DNA of 64,000 nucleotides from Nitrosomonas sp. JL21 (GCF_009833095.1 NZ_QRCB01000018.1:1-64000), one strand, 5' to 3'. Positions 1 through 7,989 are shown, numbered from the stretch's first letter. Numbers and translations: made by a program. Notes: generated from the letters alone by a model not told the origin.

Positions 1-95
1 CTGCCTACCAATTTCTCGACCTCGCTCCCAAGGGGCGTGATGAGGATAAATTCAAATACCCGATGGAGTGGGTGCGTCGGCACGATCAATATTGA
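1..95 (+). CDS. C-terminal end of an unrecognised protein (partial)
   Basis: An open frame runs in from the window edge (first complete codon at base 3) and stops at TGA 93-95. The visible 30-residue tail ends in EWVRRHDQY and is rich in charged and aromatic residues, which looks like genuine coding sequence rather than chance. I do not recognise the family. It lies upstream of ardA on the same strand, so it probably belongs to the same mobile-element segment. Confidence 0.4.
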   Translation, partial: AYQFLDLAPKGRDEDKFKYPMEWVRRHDQY

Positions 96-273
96 AGTAC
101 CTAGAATCGCATAGCCTAAGGTTTAATGGGGGAGTAATCCGAAGGAATCCGGCATTCATATAGATATTTGCTATGTTTTAAAGGGGAAAATCCTTCCCCC
201 TGCTGCAACCGCAGCGTAGCTGCGTTTTCCGACATCCCCATCTACGGGGACACCCCGTAACGCCCCGCATATT

Positions 274-306
274 GTGAACCGTAATCGGTTCACTTCCTTT
301 TTTTAA
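274..306 (+). terminator. Probable Rho-independent terminator
   Basis: An eight-base perfect stem, GTGAACCG at 274-281 and CGGTTCAC at 286-293 with a TAAT loop, is followed within a few bases by a run of seven T. It could end transcription from the gene that stops at 95. Confidence 0.5.
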
Positions 307-468
307 TTCCCCCGCTGGGAATAAATCAATTTAACACAGAACCTGTCTCCACCAAGTCATCCCCCAATCTTCCGCACGCCGCAAGCGGCGTTTGTGCAGA
401 CCGGGCGGTTCCCCCTGACTTGCTTCCATCAGAACCTGTGTTGCACTCATTTCACTCGCTTTTCTCTG

Positions 469-500
469 GGGTTTTCAACCCCAGCGGGGGTTGTTTTTTT
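469..500 (+). promoter_or_regulatory. Terminator or attenuator in the ardA leader
   Basis: CAACCCC (476-482) pairs with GGGGTTG (487-493) and is followed by seven T (494-500), a classical intrinsic terminator shape ending 24 bases before the ardA start. The same AACCCC can instead pair with GGGGTT at 469-474, so two mutually exclusive hairpins are possible. That arrangement suggests attenuation of ardA, but no leader peptide was identified. Confidence 0.5.
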
Positions 501-524
501 AACCCTTAATAGAGCGAGGAAAAA

Positions 525-1040
525 ATGAGTGTAGAAATTAGAATTTATGTTGCCGATCTTGCCGCCTATAACGCCGGATATTTGCACGGTATCTGGATCA
601 ATCCCTGTGATGATCTGGACGCAATCAAAGCGCAGATTAATGAAATGCTCGCTAAAAGTCCGGAAGGCTTTTCGGAAGAATATGCCATTCATGATTATGA
701 AGGATTTGGCGGTTATACCTTAAGCGAATATGCAGGTATTGAAGCCGCGCATGGCATTGCATGCTTCATTGCCGAATATCCAGATTTCGGCGGTGAATTG
801 CTGAATCATTTTGGCGGCGACTTGGAAGAAGCCAGAACCGCCGCCGAGGAAAATTATTGCGGCTGTTATAAATCACTGGCTGATTATGCGCAGGAATTGA
901 CCGAAGAAACCACACAAATTCCGGAAAGCATTGCCTATTACGTTGACTATGAGCGCATGGGCCGGGATATGAATTTGAGCGGCGATATTTTTACCATCGA
1001 AACTGGATATGAAACCGTTCATATTTATTGGAATCACTGA
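525..1040 (+). CDS. ardA: Antirestriction protein ArdA
   Basis: The 171-residue, strongly acidic product has the length and composition of ArdA, a family of DNA mimics that bind and inhibit type I restriction-modification enzymes and so protect incoming plasmid or conjugative-transposon DNA. Family-like segments include the N-terminal VEIRIYVADLAAYNAG, the central EYAIHDYEGFGG and LLNHFGGDLEEA. Asp and Glu are spread along the whole chain, as expected for a B-DNA mimic. A purine-rich RBS (GAGCGAGGA) lies 5 bases before the ATG. With the nearby relaxase genes it marks this end of the window as mobile DNA. Confidence 0.93.
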   Translation: MSVEIRIYVADLAAYNAGYLHGIWINPCDDLDAIKAQINEMLAKSPEGFSEEYAIHDYEGFGGYTLSEYAGIEAAHGIACFIAEYPDFGGELLNHFGGDLEEARTAAEENYCGCYKSLADYAQELTEETTQIPESIAYYVDYERMGRDMNLSGDIFTIETGYETVHIYWNH

Positions 1041-1122
1041 AATCCAACATCAGCAAGTCGCCATCGCGTCCAATTCAGGACGCGATGAGGCTTTAAAGTA
1101 TGATTTAATTATGCGGTTTATT

Positions 1123-1686
1123 TTAAACATTGAATAAACGATACCAGAACAGTGCAATTTCCTTGGAGCTTTCGGGAATTGCGGCATATAGATATTGATC
1201 CATACCGCCGAGAACAAAACCGCAATGTTTATATAATTGGCATGCTGCGACATTCGTATCCTGAGTTTCCAATCGCAGACCGGAAAGGTTCCTCTGATGC
1301 GCCCAAGTTTCAGCTTTTTGCAAAAGGGTTATTGCAATGCCTTGACGACGATGAGAAGCATTCACCTGGATATCGTCGATCATGGCCATTCTGTTCCAGC
1401 TTTCCGAAAGTAATAGAAAACCTACAGGACGGTCTTGCCAATAGGCCAAGAATCCAGCGTGATCGGAATGCTTCAAATAACTCTCCGGTATTCGTGGATC
1501 GGCCTCGGCGTGACTATAACGCTCTTCATAGGCGGGTATGGAGATTATCTCGTAATGGAAGCCAGCGGATGAAGTCGAAAGTAACAAGCGAGCATTGATA
1601 ATAAATGTTCCATCGATTGCCTTGGCATCGGTCGCGTTATCGTATGTGATAGGTTCAATGCGCAGTTCGTCAATGGAGATCGTCAT
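1123..1686 (-). CDS. GNAT acetyltransferase, streptothricin acetyltransferase-like
   Basis: This 187-residue protein is a GNAT-fold N-acetyltransferase. The acetyl-CoA pyrophosphate loop is RRQGIA, and the C-terminal part LETQDTNVAACQLYKHCGF followed by GG-x-D-x-YLY is the pattern I associate with streptothricin/nourseothricin acetyltransferases (Sat family), which acetylate the antibiotic's beta-lysine chain. The start at 1686 (MTISIDELRIEP) is preferred over one nine codons upstream because it has a GGAAA-like RBS and family-like length. It overlaps the end of the upstream kinase gene by 17 bases, so the two are probably co-transcribed. A resistance role is inferred from family resemblance; another small amine could be the substrate. 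Confidence 0.8.
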   Translation of the reverse strand: MTISIDELRIEPITYDNATDAKAIDGTFIINARLLLSTSSAGFHYEIISIPAYEERYSHAEADPRIPESYLKHSDHAGFLAYWQDRPVGFLLLSESWNRMAMIDDIQVNASHRRQGIAITLLQKAETWAHQRNLSGLRLETQDTNVAACQLYKHCGFVLGGMDQYLYAAIPESSKEIALFWYRLFNV

Positions 1687-2509
1687 GATTATTTGTTTCC
1701 GTTGACAGGGCATGCAAAGCTAGTTCAGCAATGAAAAAATCCGAATTTGCGCTTTGGCGATCATCATCTTCCAAAAACCATGAAGCCGATAAGCCAGCAT
1801 ACGCCAATGTCCACTGCAATAAGCGCCGTCGTTCCAAATTAGCAGCTTGCGCAATCACGTGAGATTGGCGAATAAATCTGATGGGGTCAGTGACCGTTGG
1901 CAATTCTGGATTGCACAGAAGATTCGCGTAGTCATAACCCCGTTCGCCAATTATGCGCTTGGGATCAATGGCAAGCCAACCGCGCGGACCAAAATCTAAT
2001 ACGTTTGTATGATGTATGTCACCATGCAGCACGACGATGTCGCGCGGTGATGCCAACAACTCGTGGGCGGCAGCTAAACTTTCAAGAAGCACGCCACCTT
2101 CGCGCTGTGCAGCCGATTCTAATGCTTCAAACCAAATATTTAATGGAGTAAGTTCGGGCGGCGGTGTAGATCGGGGTTTGTGTAACTTGGCAACGACATT
2201 GCAAGCGATGCGGCTCGCCTCATCATCCTGACCTTGGCACACCATTTTCATGAGAGAATTTTTTCCTTGTGCCCGTTCCATCAATAGTGCATCGCCTTCG
2301 TAAGCATATACTCGCGCTGCGCCATCGCCATTCCACCATTGCATGACTAAACCACCAAATTTTTCTTCGGCATCCATGGCAATTTTCAGCATAGCAGGAT
2401 TTCCATTTATGTGCCCATCCATACGCACAGGCAATAAATAACTGCCGCGCGTGACAATAGGTTCACCATCGGAAATCAAATTCCAGCGGCTTAAATAAGG
2501 TTCAAACAT
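1670..2509 (-). CDS. Aminoglycoside 6-phosphotransferase family kinase (APH(6)/StrB-like)
   Basis: The 279-residue product matches the aminoglycoside/hydroxyurea kinase family that includes StrB, which inactivates streptomycin by 6-phosphorylation using ATP. The catalytic loop HGDIHHTN is at about residues 162-169, followed by RGWLAIDPKRIIGERGYD, containing the DP-x(4)-GE metal-binding signature of this family (about 177-193). The N-terminal lobe is intact and length is close to StrB. The start at 2509 (MFEPYL) is chosen by similarity to StrB; an ATG 14 codons upstream at 2551 is also possible. It overlaps the acetyltransferase gene, forming a two-gene resistance-like unit beside mobilisation genes. 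The true substrate cannot be read from sequence. Confidence 0.85.
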   Translation of the reverse strand: MFEPYLSRWNLISDGEPIVTRGSYLLPVRMDGHINGNPAMLKIAMDAEEKFGGLVMQWWNGDGAARVYAYEGDALLMERAQGKNSLMKMVCQGQDDEASRIACNVVAKLHKPRSTPPPELTPLNIWFEALESAAQREGGVLLESLAAAHELLASPRDIVVLHGDIHHTNVLDFGPRGWLAIDPKRIIGERGYDYANLLCNPELPTVTDPIRFIRQSHVIAQAANLERRRLLQWTLAYAGLSASWFLEDDDRQSANSDFFIAELALHALSTETNNHDDLH

Positions 2510-2648
2510 AATAATTCCAGCAGAGCTTTGTGCGGTTTTTAATATAGTCACAAAATTAATGAAATCTCTGCTCGATGACTAACAAGTAATCACATAGATT
2601 TTCATTTTTTCTATGCTCTTATCATTGTCGGTAAGAAAGATGACGCAT

Positions 2649-3065
2649 TCATTTACAATCTCCGATTCTCTTACCAATGTATGTGTGATCTATTTCCATC
2701 GGTTCTGATTGAGGCATTTTCATTTTAACAATTGCAGAACCCTTATATTCATCGGTACTAAAAATGATCCTTCCTGCGCCATTCATATTCAGCTCACCTT
2801 TGCATTTCATTTGCCATGAAGCATCATTGCCTACTATTTTATAGCTGGAAAACTCACATGATTCATGAACAGCAATAGGTGGTCTCTCTTTATTTTTGTC
2901 ATTCACACAGATGATGTCTTTATGCGCAGGTATTGGTGTTGTTAAGTGAGGCATTATTGTTTGAGTCATCACTTCCCATTTTCCTTGCGGAAATTCTTGC
3001 GCATTAGCAGATAGCGCAAACATCAATGTAATGCACAATATTATTTCTTTTAAACAATTCTTCAA
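2649..3065 (-). CDS. Exported DUF3617 family protein
   Basis: A 138-residue protein with a clear signal peptide (basic MKNCLKE, hydrophobic core, AxA cleavage site at about residue 22, mature start near QEFPQGKW). The mature part begins with GKWEVMTQTIMP, contains paired cysteines and a late GKRIGDCK ending, which is the layout of DUF3617 proteins: small periplasmic proteins of unknown function, common in proteobacteria. It stands alone between the resistance pair and the relaxase gene on the same strand. Confidence 0.75.
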   Translation of the reverse strand: MKNCLKEIILCITLMFALSANAQEFPQGKWEVMTQTIMPHLTTPIPAHKDIICVNDKNKERPPIAVHESCEFSSYKIVGNDASWQMKCKGELNMNGAGRIIFSTDEYKGSAIVKMKMPQSEPMEIDHTYIGKRIGDCK

Positions 3066-3262
3066 TTTGATCCTTAAAGTTTGAATACGTTGGACACTCG
3101 ATAATTATTGAGCAACTTACTCAATCTTTGCCCGTAATTATTTATCAAATTATATTCCATCAGTGTTTCTTCGATTGCTAAAACATGCATACCCGGCACT
3201 TTCTGAGTTTCTCAGTTAATAACCCCTACATTACTATTCATTTAACTATATGATCCAGTTAA

Positions 3263-4561
3263 TTAGCGCGTCCACTCATGGCCGCGCTGACGCGGCTGCG
3301 GACGATCCCGATTTTGTTCTTGTCGTTGTATCTCAGGTTGTTCGAGGCGCTGCTCGCGCATGGCCTGATACTGCGATCTGTCGTGCTCTAATTCATCCAG
3401 TCGATAAGTTCTCAAGGATTCCAGTCGCTCGATGCGCGATTGCAGGGCACGGCGGGTTTCTAGCTGCTGAAAAATGAGCGCGTCGCGCTCTTTCTGCTGG
3501 TGCATTTCGACATTCCATGCGTCCTGCTCATTGCGTTCTTCGATTTTATAGCGCTTGCCTGTAAGTCGGTCAAACAGGCCGCGAAACCCTGTGTTGAAAT
3601 TGCTCCGCCATTCCTGCTGCTTGTGCTGCCAGTATGATTGCTGGGCATTTTGCAGTTTTTTTCGTTCAAATCGATGCTGGTGTATCAATATTTGTCGCTT
3701 TTCTTCTAGCTCAATCCTGCGGGCATCAAGTACATTTTCTTGCTCTTGGGAGATTGCTTCCAGCCGTGTCGCCATTTCTCTGGCAATTTGAATTCTGGCT
3801 TCATTGACTGACGGCAAGCTTTTTTCATTGGTCAGCCGCTCGCATACTTCTTTGGTTTTGATGCCGACCCATTTGGATACGGCAAATACTTCGCCTCGGT
3901 GGTCTAACGCGACAAAACTACGTCGATCACCTCGGGCGAGCATATAGCCATGCTCTTTCAATGCATTTGCAAAAGCCTTCTGCGTTTTATTGAGCAACCA
4001 GCATTCTTGAAATACCGCTTTAATCCGCTTCGGGTCTTTGCCGATCCTTTTGGCTTGTTGCCATTGCGCTAACGTAAAATTCAGGGGGTCACGGGCATGA
4101 GCTTGCCGAAGTCCTTCGGGCATCGTCCAGCCGTGTTCCAGATACAATTCACGCGATAATTCCATTAATTTTTTCTTGGGGAAAGAAAGCTGTACTGCTT
4201 TCATTTCATCCACCTTGATCCGCGACCACACGGCATGGCAATGTCTACGCCCATTTTTTTCATGAAACACGATGGCGCGGGGCTGATTGTTTAATCCTAG
4301 TTTTTCTTCTACTTTACCGATTGTCTGCTCAAACGTTTCGGTTGAAACGTTTTCATTCTTCGGCGGATTGAGGCTCAAGGAGAATAGAAACTGCTTGCAG
4401 CGCGTAGCTCGGCTGATGGCATGGGCTTCATTTAGCGCAGCCATAAGATTATTTGAGGCGAAGCCGCGCACCTCATGAACTTCGACATGCTCGTTTTCTT
4501 GTTTGAGCAGGTGTGAAGCCAAATCCTTGTACCCGCCGCGCTGGTTGCCGACGAGGATCAT
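3263..4561 (-). CDS. mobA: Relaxase, MobA/MOBP-type mobilisation nuclease
   Basis: The N-terminal 230 or so residues form a relaxase domain: a candidate catalytic Tyr11 in GGYKDLASHLL and the HUH-like metal-binding motif HEKNGRRHCHAVW with H100, H107 and H109. Such enzymes nick one strand at oriT, stay bound to the 5' end and lead it through a type IV secretion channel. The rest of the 432 residues is long, highly charged and rich in Gln/Glu/Arg, probably coiled coil. Its start overlaps the mobC stop by four bases (ATGA), typical of mob operons. No secretion or coupling genes are visible, so the element would be mobilisable rather than self-transmissible. Confidence 0.9.
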   Translation of the reverse strand: MILVGNQRGGYKDLASHLLKQENEHVEVHEVRGFASNNLMAALNEAHAISRATRCKQFLFSLSLNPPKNENVSTETFEQTIGKVEEKLGLNNQPRAIVFHEKNGRRHCHAVWSRIKVDEMKAVQLSFPKKKLMELSRELYLEHGWTMPEGLRQAHARDPLNFTLAQWQQAKRIGKDPKRIKAVFQECWLLNKTQKAFANALKEHGYMLARGDRRSFVALDHRGEVFAVSKWVGIKTKEVCERLTNEKSLPSVNEARIQIAREMATRLEAISQEQENVLDARRIELEEKRQILIHQHRFERKKLQNAQQSYWQHKQQEWRSNFNTGFRGLFDRLTGKRYKIEERNEQDAWNVEMHQQKERDALIFQQLETRRALQSRIERLESLRTYRLDELEHDRSQYQAMREQRLEQPEIQRQEQNRDRPQPRQRGHEWTR

Positions 4562-5001
4562 TCGCCGTCCACCGATTTTACGCCAAGCGCTGTAATGAGC
4601 AATGCCCGCATGGCTTGGATTTCACTACAGGCTTGTTCGATCTCACGCTCGATTTCAGGCGTTATATCCAATGTTCCCATATTGGCAGCTTTGGCCAATT
4701 GGTTAATATTGGAAGCCAGTCGTGATTGACCTAATTCACTCAGTAACAAAGCCAGCATTGCACTATCAGGCGCAGGCTTTTTGACCATGCGGCGTTTTTC
4801 AGCCTGCTCATTGAACAAGCGATTGCGAATATATGACCCCAGCGGCTGATTGCCCGCCATTTCATCGAGCCGCTTACGCTCCTGAGTAGTTAAACGCAGG
4901 GAAAACGGCGGGGTATAGCGTCGTTTCGACTTCTTAGGTGGTCGTGTAGCAGCCGCCGAAAATGCCTGAGCTACTGATGGTGCACTGTCGAAGCCGCTCA
5001 T
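4558..5001 (-). CDS. mobC: MobC-like relaxosome accessory protein
   Basis: A 147-residue basic protein. After a Ser/Ala-rich N-terminus it has a ribbon-helix-helix-like segment (FSLRLTTQERKRLDEMA, about 33-49), then a helical domain containing RLASNINQLAKAAN, the motif typical of plasmid mobilisation MobC proteins. These bind oriT and help the relaxase open and nick DNA. It directly precedes and overlaps mobA, and its own start overlaps a short ORF upstream by an ATGA junction. Confidence 0.88.
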   Translation of the reverse strand: MSGFDSAPSVAQAFSAAATRPPKKSKRRYTPPFSLRLTTQERKRLDEMAGNQPLGSYIRNRLFNEQAEKRRMVKKPAPDSAMLALLLSELGQSRLASNINQLAKAANMGTLDITPEIEREIEQACSEIQAMRALLITALGVKSVDGE

Positions 5002-5105
5002 GGTGACGGCTCCTGATAGTACGGAACATTATGCTTGAGATAGTCGTTCCATTCCTCTAAAATTTCCAAAATGCGGTTCGAAGATTCACACTCCGTCTCC
5101 GCCAA
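4998..5105 (-). CDS. Possible 35-residue ORF coupled to mobC
   Basis: An open frame ending in TGA that overlaps the mobC ATG (ATGA) encodes ILEILEEWNDYLKHNVPYYQ near its end, a composition that looks like real protein. There is no ATG; a TTG at 5105 is the nearest plausible start, with a stop codon about 25 bases further upstream. The coupling suggests a small mob-operon protein, or the preserved tail of one. The family is not recognised. Confidence 0.3.
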   Translation of the reverse strand: MAETECESSNRILEILEEWNDYLKHNVPYYQEPSP

Positions 5106-5157
5106 TGTTATCAATATAATCAATTAATTAATGAGTACTGACTATATTTAGGCATAT

Positions 5158-5197
5158 TTGGTCATGTTTTTGCATAGCTTGGTCAGCTTTTTGGTCA
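5158..5197. repeat. Three direct TTGGTCA repeats upstream of mobC
   Basis: TTGGTCA occurs at 5158-5164, 5179-5185 and 5191-5197 within an A/T-rich stretch just upstream of the mob genes. The spacing is 21 and 12 bases, so the copies do not sit evenly on one face of the helix. They could be protein-binding repeats of an oriT or plasmid control region, but short A/T-rich repeats also arise by chance. Confidence 0.3.
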
Positions 5198-5237
5198 GCA
5201 TTTTTATGCCACACCGCAACAAATTTTTGAGGGAAAT

Positions 5238-5393
5238 ATGAATAAAGACATAAGAACATTCCTCATCAAACTGATCGGAACATTCATTGTTCTCAGTCTC
5301 ATCGTTGCTATCGGTAAAAAATTGAAAACCTACGATTTCGATGAGAGTCACTCATCACTTTGGAATATTTCAGGTACTTATCTAAATGGATGA
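5238..5393 (+). CDS. Small single-span membrane protein (51 residues)
   Basis: An ORF with a good RBS (GAGGG, seven bases before ATG) encodes a 51-residue protein: a basic N-terminus MNKDIRTFLIK, a hydrophobic span of about 18 residues (LIGTFIVLSLIVAIG), then KKLKTYDFDESH. This is a normal layout for a small inner-membrane protein with the N-terminus inside or cleaved. It is divergent from the mob genes. I do not recognise the family. Confidence 0.5.
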   Translation: MNKDIRTFLIKLIGTFIVLSLIVAIGKKLKTYDFDESHSSLWNISGTYLNG

Positions 5394-5903
5394 AGAACCT
5401 TCCATCTGGGTCTAGATATTAATAAACATTAACTAATTTATTGATTGCTAATAATAGGATAGCCCAAACAGATCTTCTCATATTTTACAATCCTCAAAAG
5501 TCATGCGCTGATTTTCTACCTGATGCGCATACCACGCACCAAAAAATCAAATCGAAATAAAATAATATTTCCCTCGAAATTCGCGCCACAGATTTAAAAG
5601 CAGTATTTTTAATGATGTGCCAGGATCAGGTATAGCGATCATCTTGCCGAGCAGCCAGTCCAGATTTATTCGGCACTTCTTACCCAGAAGCCCCAGCGAG
5701 ATCAACAGATACCCGCCATCATGCGGCAATGATGCGATAATGCTATGAGGACGCGCTGAACAATCTGACATTCCCTAACGATGCGATGCGTGAACAAGCC
5801 TTGGCTAAAAATGATGATTTCCGCCGTGAGAATTTGAAACCGGCTTGCGCACCTTGATCTATAAATATTTGAAATAATTCATATTAATACTGAACGAGAA
5901 TTA
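5394..5903. other. Degraded intergenic region, probable pseudogene debris
   Basis: No intact gene is visible. On the plus strand at about 5640-5875, protein-like segments appear in different frames: EQPVQIYSALLTQKPQRDQQ, then DALNNLTFPNDAMREQALAK, then LRTLIYKYLK before a stop at 5873-5875. The pieces need at least two frameshifts to join, which suggests a decayed gene of unknown family. The rest is A/T-rich and featureless. Confidence 0.3.
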
Positions 5904-6674
5904 ATGTCGCTGAAAAACTTCAGGCTTTTTGACGCACATCTGCATATTATTGATGATCGTTTCCCATTAATCTCTAACAATAATTATCTTCCACCAAGCT
6001 TTACGTGTGAAGATTACCTTAACCGGATGGAAGCCTACTATCTTGCGGGTGGGGCCGTAGTATCGGGTTCTTTTCAGGCACTCGATCAAACCTATCTGAT
6101 TGATGCGCTTAAACAGCTTGGCCCTTCGTTCGTGGGCATTACCCAAATTTCCGCCTCGGTTTCAGATGAAGAAATTCTTGAATTAAATTGTGCTGGCGTT
6201 CGAGCTGTCCGGTTCAATCTGAAACGTGGCGGCTCAGAGGAAATTAAATATCTCGATAGTCTTGCTAGGCGAATCCATGAGCTTGCCGGATGGCATACGG
6301 AGCTATACGTTGATTCCCGGGAATTAGACGAGCTTTATCCTGTATTGATTGCTTTGCCCGCTATTTGTATCGATCATCTAGGTCTTTCAAAGACAGGTTT
6401 CGCCACGTTGCTCAAACTCGTAGAGAATGGTGCGCATGTGAAGGCAACAGGTTTTGGCAGAGTTGATTTCAAGGTTGAAAGCGCACTGAAAGATTTGTTT
6501 TCTGCCAATCCAGATGCCTTGATGTTCGGCACCGATCTTCCCTCCACTCGCGCTCTTAGACCCTACGAAGACAATGATCTTTTATTGATTATTGAAACGC
6601 TAGGCGCAGAGAACGCGGATAAAGTTCTTTTTACGAACGCTGTGAATTTCTATCGTCCTGAGAAAATCAGTTAA
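5904..6674 (+). CDS. Amidohydrolase-2 family metal-dependent hydrolase
   Basis: The 256-residue product has the features of the amidohydrolase-2 (TIM-barrel) family: the metal-binding HxH motif in DAHLH at residues 10-14, a histidine in IDHLG at about 156-160, and a late catalytic-type aspartate in FGTDLPSTRA at about 208-217. Relatives hydrolyse lactones such as 2-pyrone-4,6-dicarboxylate or act as decarboxylases; the substrate here is not evident. The gene stands alone, flanked by repeat debris, and is not part of a visible catabolic operon. Confidence 0.82.
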   Translation: MSLKNFRLFDAHLHIIDDRFPLISNNNYLPPSFTCEDYLNRMEAYYLAGGAVVSGSFQALDQTYLIDALKQLGPSFVGITQISASVSDEEILELNCAGVRAVRFNLKRGGSEEIKYLDSLARRIHELAGWHTELYVDSRELDELYPVLIALPAICIDHLGLSKTGFATLLKLVENGAHVKATGFGRVDFKVESALKDLFSANPDALMFGTDLPSTRALRPYEDNDLLLIIETLGAENADKVLFTNAVNFYRPEKIS

Positions 6675-7244
6675 CGAGACCTCTTCCAAGAAGGCAGCCA
6701 GTCGCTTTTGTATGACACATCGTTTCTGCACTATAAACCCCTTTGCTACGCGCAAGCTGTGAAAAAATCTTCTGGAATGTTCATATGCGATCTGGTCGAA
6801 GAATAGGTTGCTGAAAAAAAGTTTACTTCAATACCTGTGCAAATTTTTGATAGCTACTTTGCGCTTTCATACTTGATTTCGATTGACTGAACGCTGCTTA
6901 TTCGCGGCTCAGAATTTTTCCGGGATCCATGATGTTCGATGTTGTTCGCTAGCATGAGAAGAGCGAGGCAAAATTACAACACTTGATCAGATCTTCTGCA
7001 TGAGCAATTCTCAGTCATCTATGATTATGTGTAATGCTTCTGCCATAAGAATTTGAGTAAGGCGTGCTTACATTATTTTTCCAGAATGGATTGCATGAAT
7101 CCTTTCAATGGCCTGCACTTCTTTTCAAAGTTCGGGTATGGCTTAAATGTTTCTTCTCCGATTCATCTGAGTACGTTATCATTTTCATAGATGATGTGAT
7201 TTTATCGGATGAGCGGCGCTCTTAACAATTTAAGCGAGAATACT
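6675..7244. other. Gene-free region with a truncated duplicate
   Basis: No gene is supported here. The only recognisable content is the 6768-6826 segment, an inverted partial copy of sequence around 20533-20590. Read on the minus strand it begins with the same MNIPED start as the gene at 20573, but after that the frame differs and hits a stop within a few codons. Confidence 0.5.
6768..6826 (-). repeat. Inverted copy of the 20533-20590 sequence
   Basis: The 59 bases are the reverse complement of 20533-20590, differing mainly by the length of an A-run. The shared piece covers the upstream region and first six codons (MNIPED) of the small membrane-protein gene at 20573. Here it is cut off: a truncated, non-functional duplicate. 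Confidence 0.8.
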
Positions 7245-7934
7245 ATGAATGAACCTCGGACATGGCAAGAAACGCTGCTGAATCCTCTGGCCGGAAGCCA
7301 TCTTTTGAAGATTTGCCAGGATGAAGCAATGCAAGCCGAAGCGGTCGCCTACTTTATAAAAGGCGGATTGCTCGACAATGAGCTGGTGATCATTATTGCA
7401 CGAGCACCACTGCGGAATGCCATCATTTCCCGCCTGAACGCGATGGGGGTAAATGTTCAATTTTCCAAGAATCAGGGTCAACTCAGATTCTTGGATGCCG
7501 AGTTTTTATTATCGAGGATACTAATCAATGAAACGCTTGAAGATCGGGTGATTCAGGAATTGATCGTAAGGCCCATTCAGATCGCTCACGCCGAACATCG
7601 CAAAATTCGCGCGTTTGGGGAAATGGTGGATATTTTGTGGCAGAGAAGGCAATACGATCGAGCGTTGCAACTTGAAATGTTGTGGGACGATTTATCCAGA
7701 GAATATCAATTTTCGCTGTTCTGTACGTATCTATCCAAAAGTTTCGATGCGAATCATTATGATGAGTCGCTTGAACATGTATGTAAAGTTCATACCCACC
7801 TGTTACCCCTTGAGCACGAAGAAATGACGGTAACCAGTGCAAAAGTGGAAGCGGTGGATCTCTTTAGAGCGGCATGGGATCGTGTCATTGGAAAAGTGGC
7901 GGCAGCTAAAAGAATTCCTCAAATACCGATTTGA
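7245..7934 (+). CDS. MEDS-domain protein (first of two paralogues)
   Basis: A 229-residue soluble protein with a MEDS domain (MEthanogen/methylotroph, DcmR Sensory), a RecA/KaiC-like fold proposed to sense small hydrocarbon-derived or other signals. Typical segments are QAEAVAYFIKGGLLDNELVI, a GQLRFLDAEFLL strand-helix and IRAFGEMVDILW near the middle. There is no output domain such as HTH or kinase, so it may act through a partner. The start at 7245 gives the same 229 length as the paralogue at 32067-32756; an in-frame ATG at 7209 is the alternative. Confidence 0.78.
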   Translation: MNEPRTWQETLLNPLAGSHLLKICQDEAMQAEAVAYFIKGGLLDNELVIIIARAPLRNAIISRLNAMGVNVQFSKNQGQLRFLDAEFLLSRILINETLEDRVIQELIVRPIQIAHAEHRKIRAFGEMVDILWQRRQYDRALQLEMLWDDLSREYQFSLFCTYLSKSFDANHYDESLEHVCKVHTHLLPLEHEEMTVTSAKVEAVDLFRAAWDRVIGKVAAAKRIPQIPI

Positions 7935-7989
7935 AATTGGCCATTTTCATAGCCCATCAGCAACTTCAGCAAGTTCAGAAAACGGGGCA

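Larger units (their letters stand above)
96..524. other. Non-coding ardA leader region with several hairpins
   Basis: This stretch has no convincing gene. It holds at least four strong inverted repeats: ACGGGG/CCCCGT near 243-257, GTGAACCG/CGGTTCAC at 274-293, a GCCGC/GCGGC hairpin near 372-394, and a G/C-rich hairpin with a T-run at 476-500 just before ardA. The density of stem-loops resembles the leading region of mobilisable plasmids, where antirestriction genes can be controlled by folded DNA or RNA. That role is an inference. Confidence 0.5.

Noticed and set aside
3250..3477. A 75-codon plus-strand ORF at the end of mobA
   Set aside because: Antisense to the relaxase C-terminus, without RBS or recognisable features.
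5148..5351. A 67-codon minus-strand ORF before the mob genes
   Set aside because: It overlaps the better-supported 51-residue ORF with an RBS on the other strand and is made largely of the repeated TTGGTCA region.
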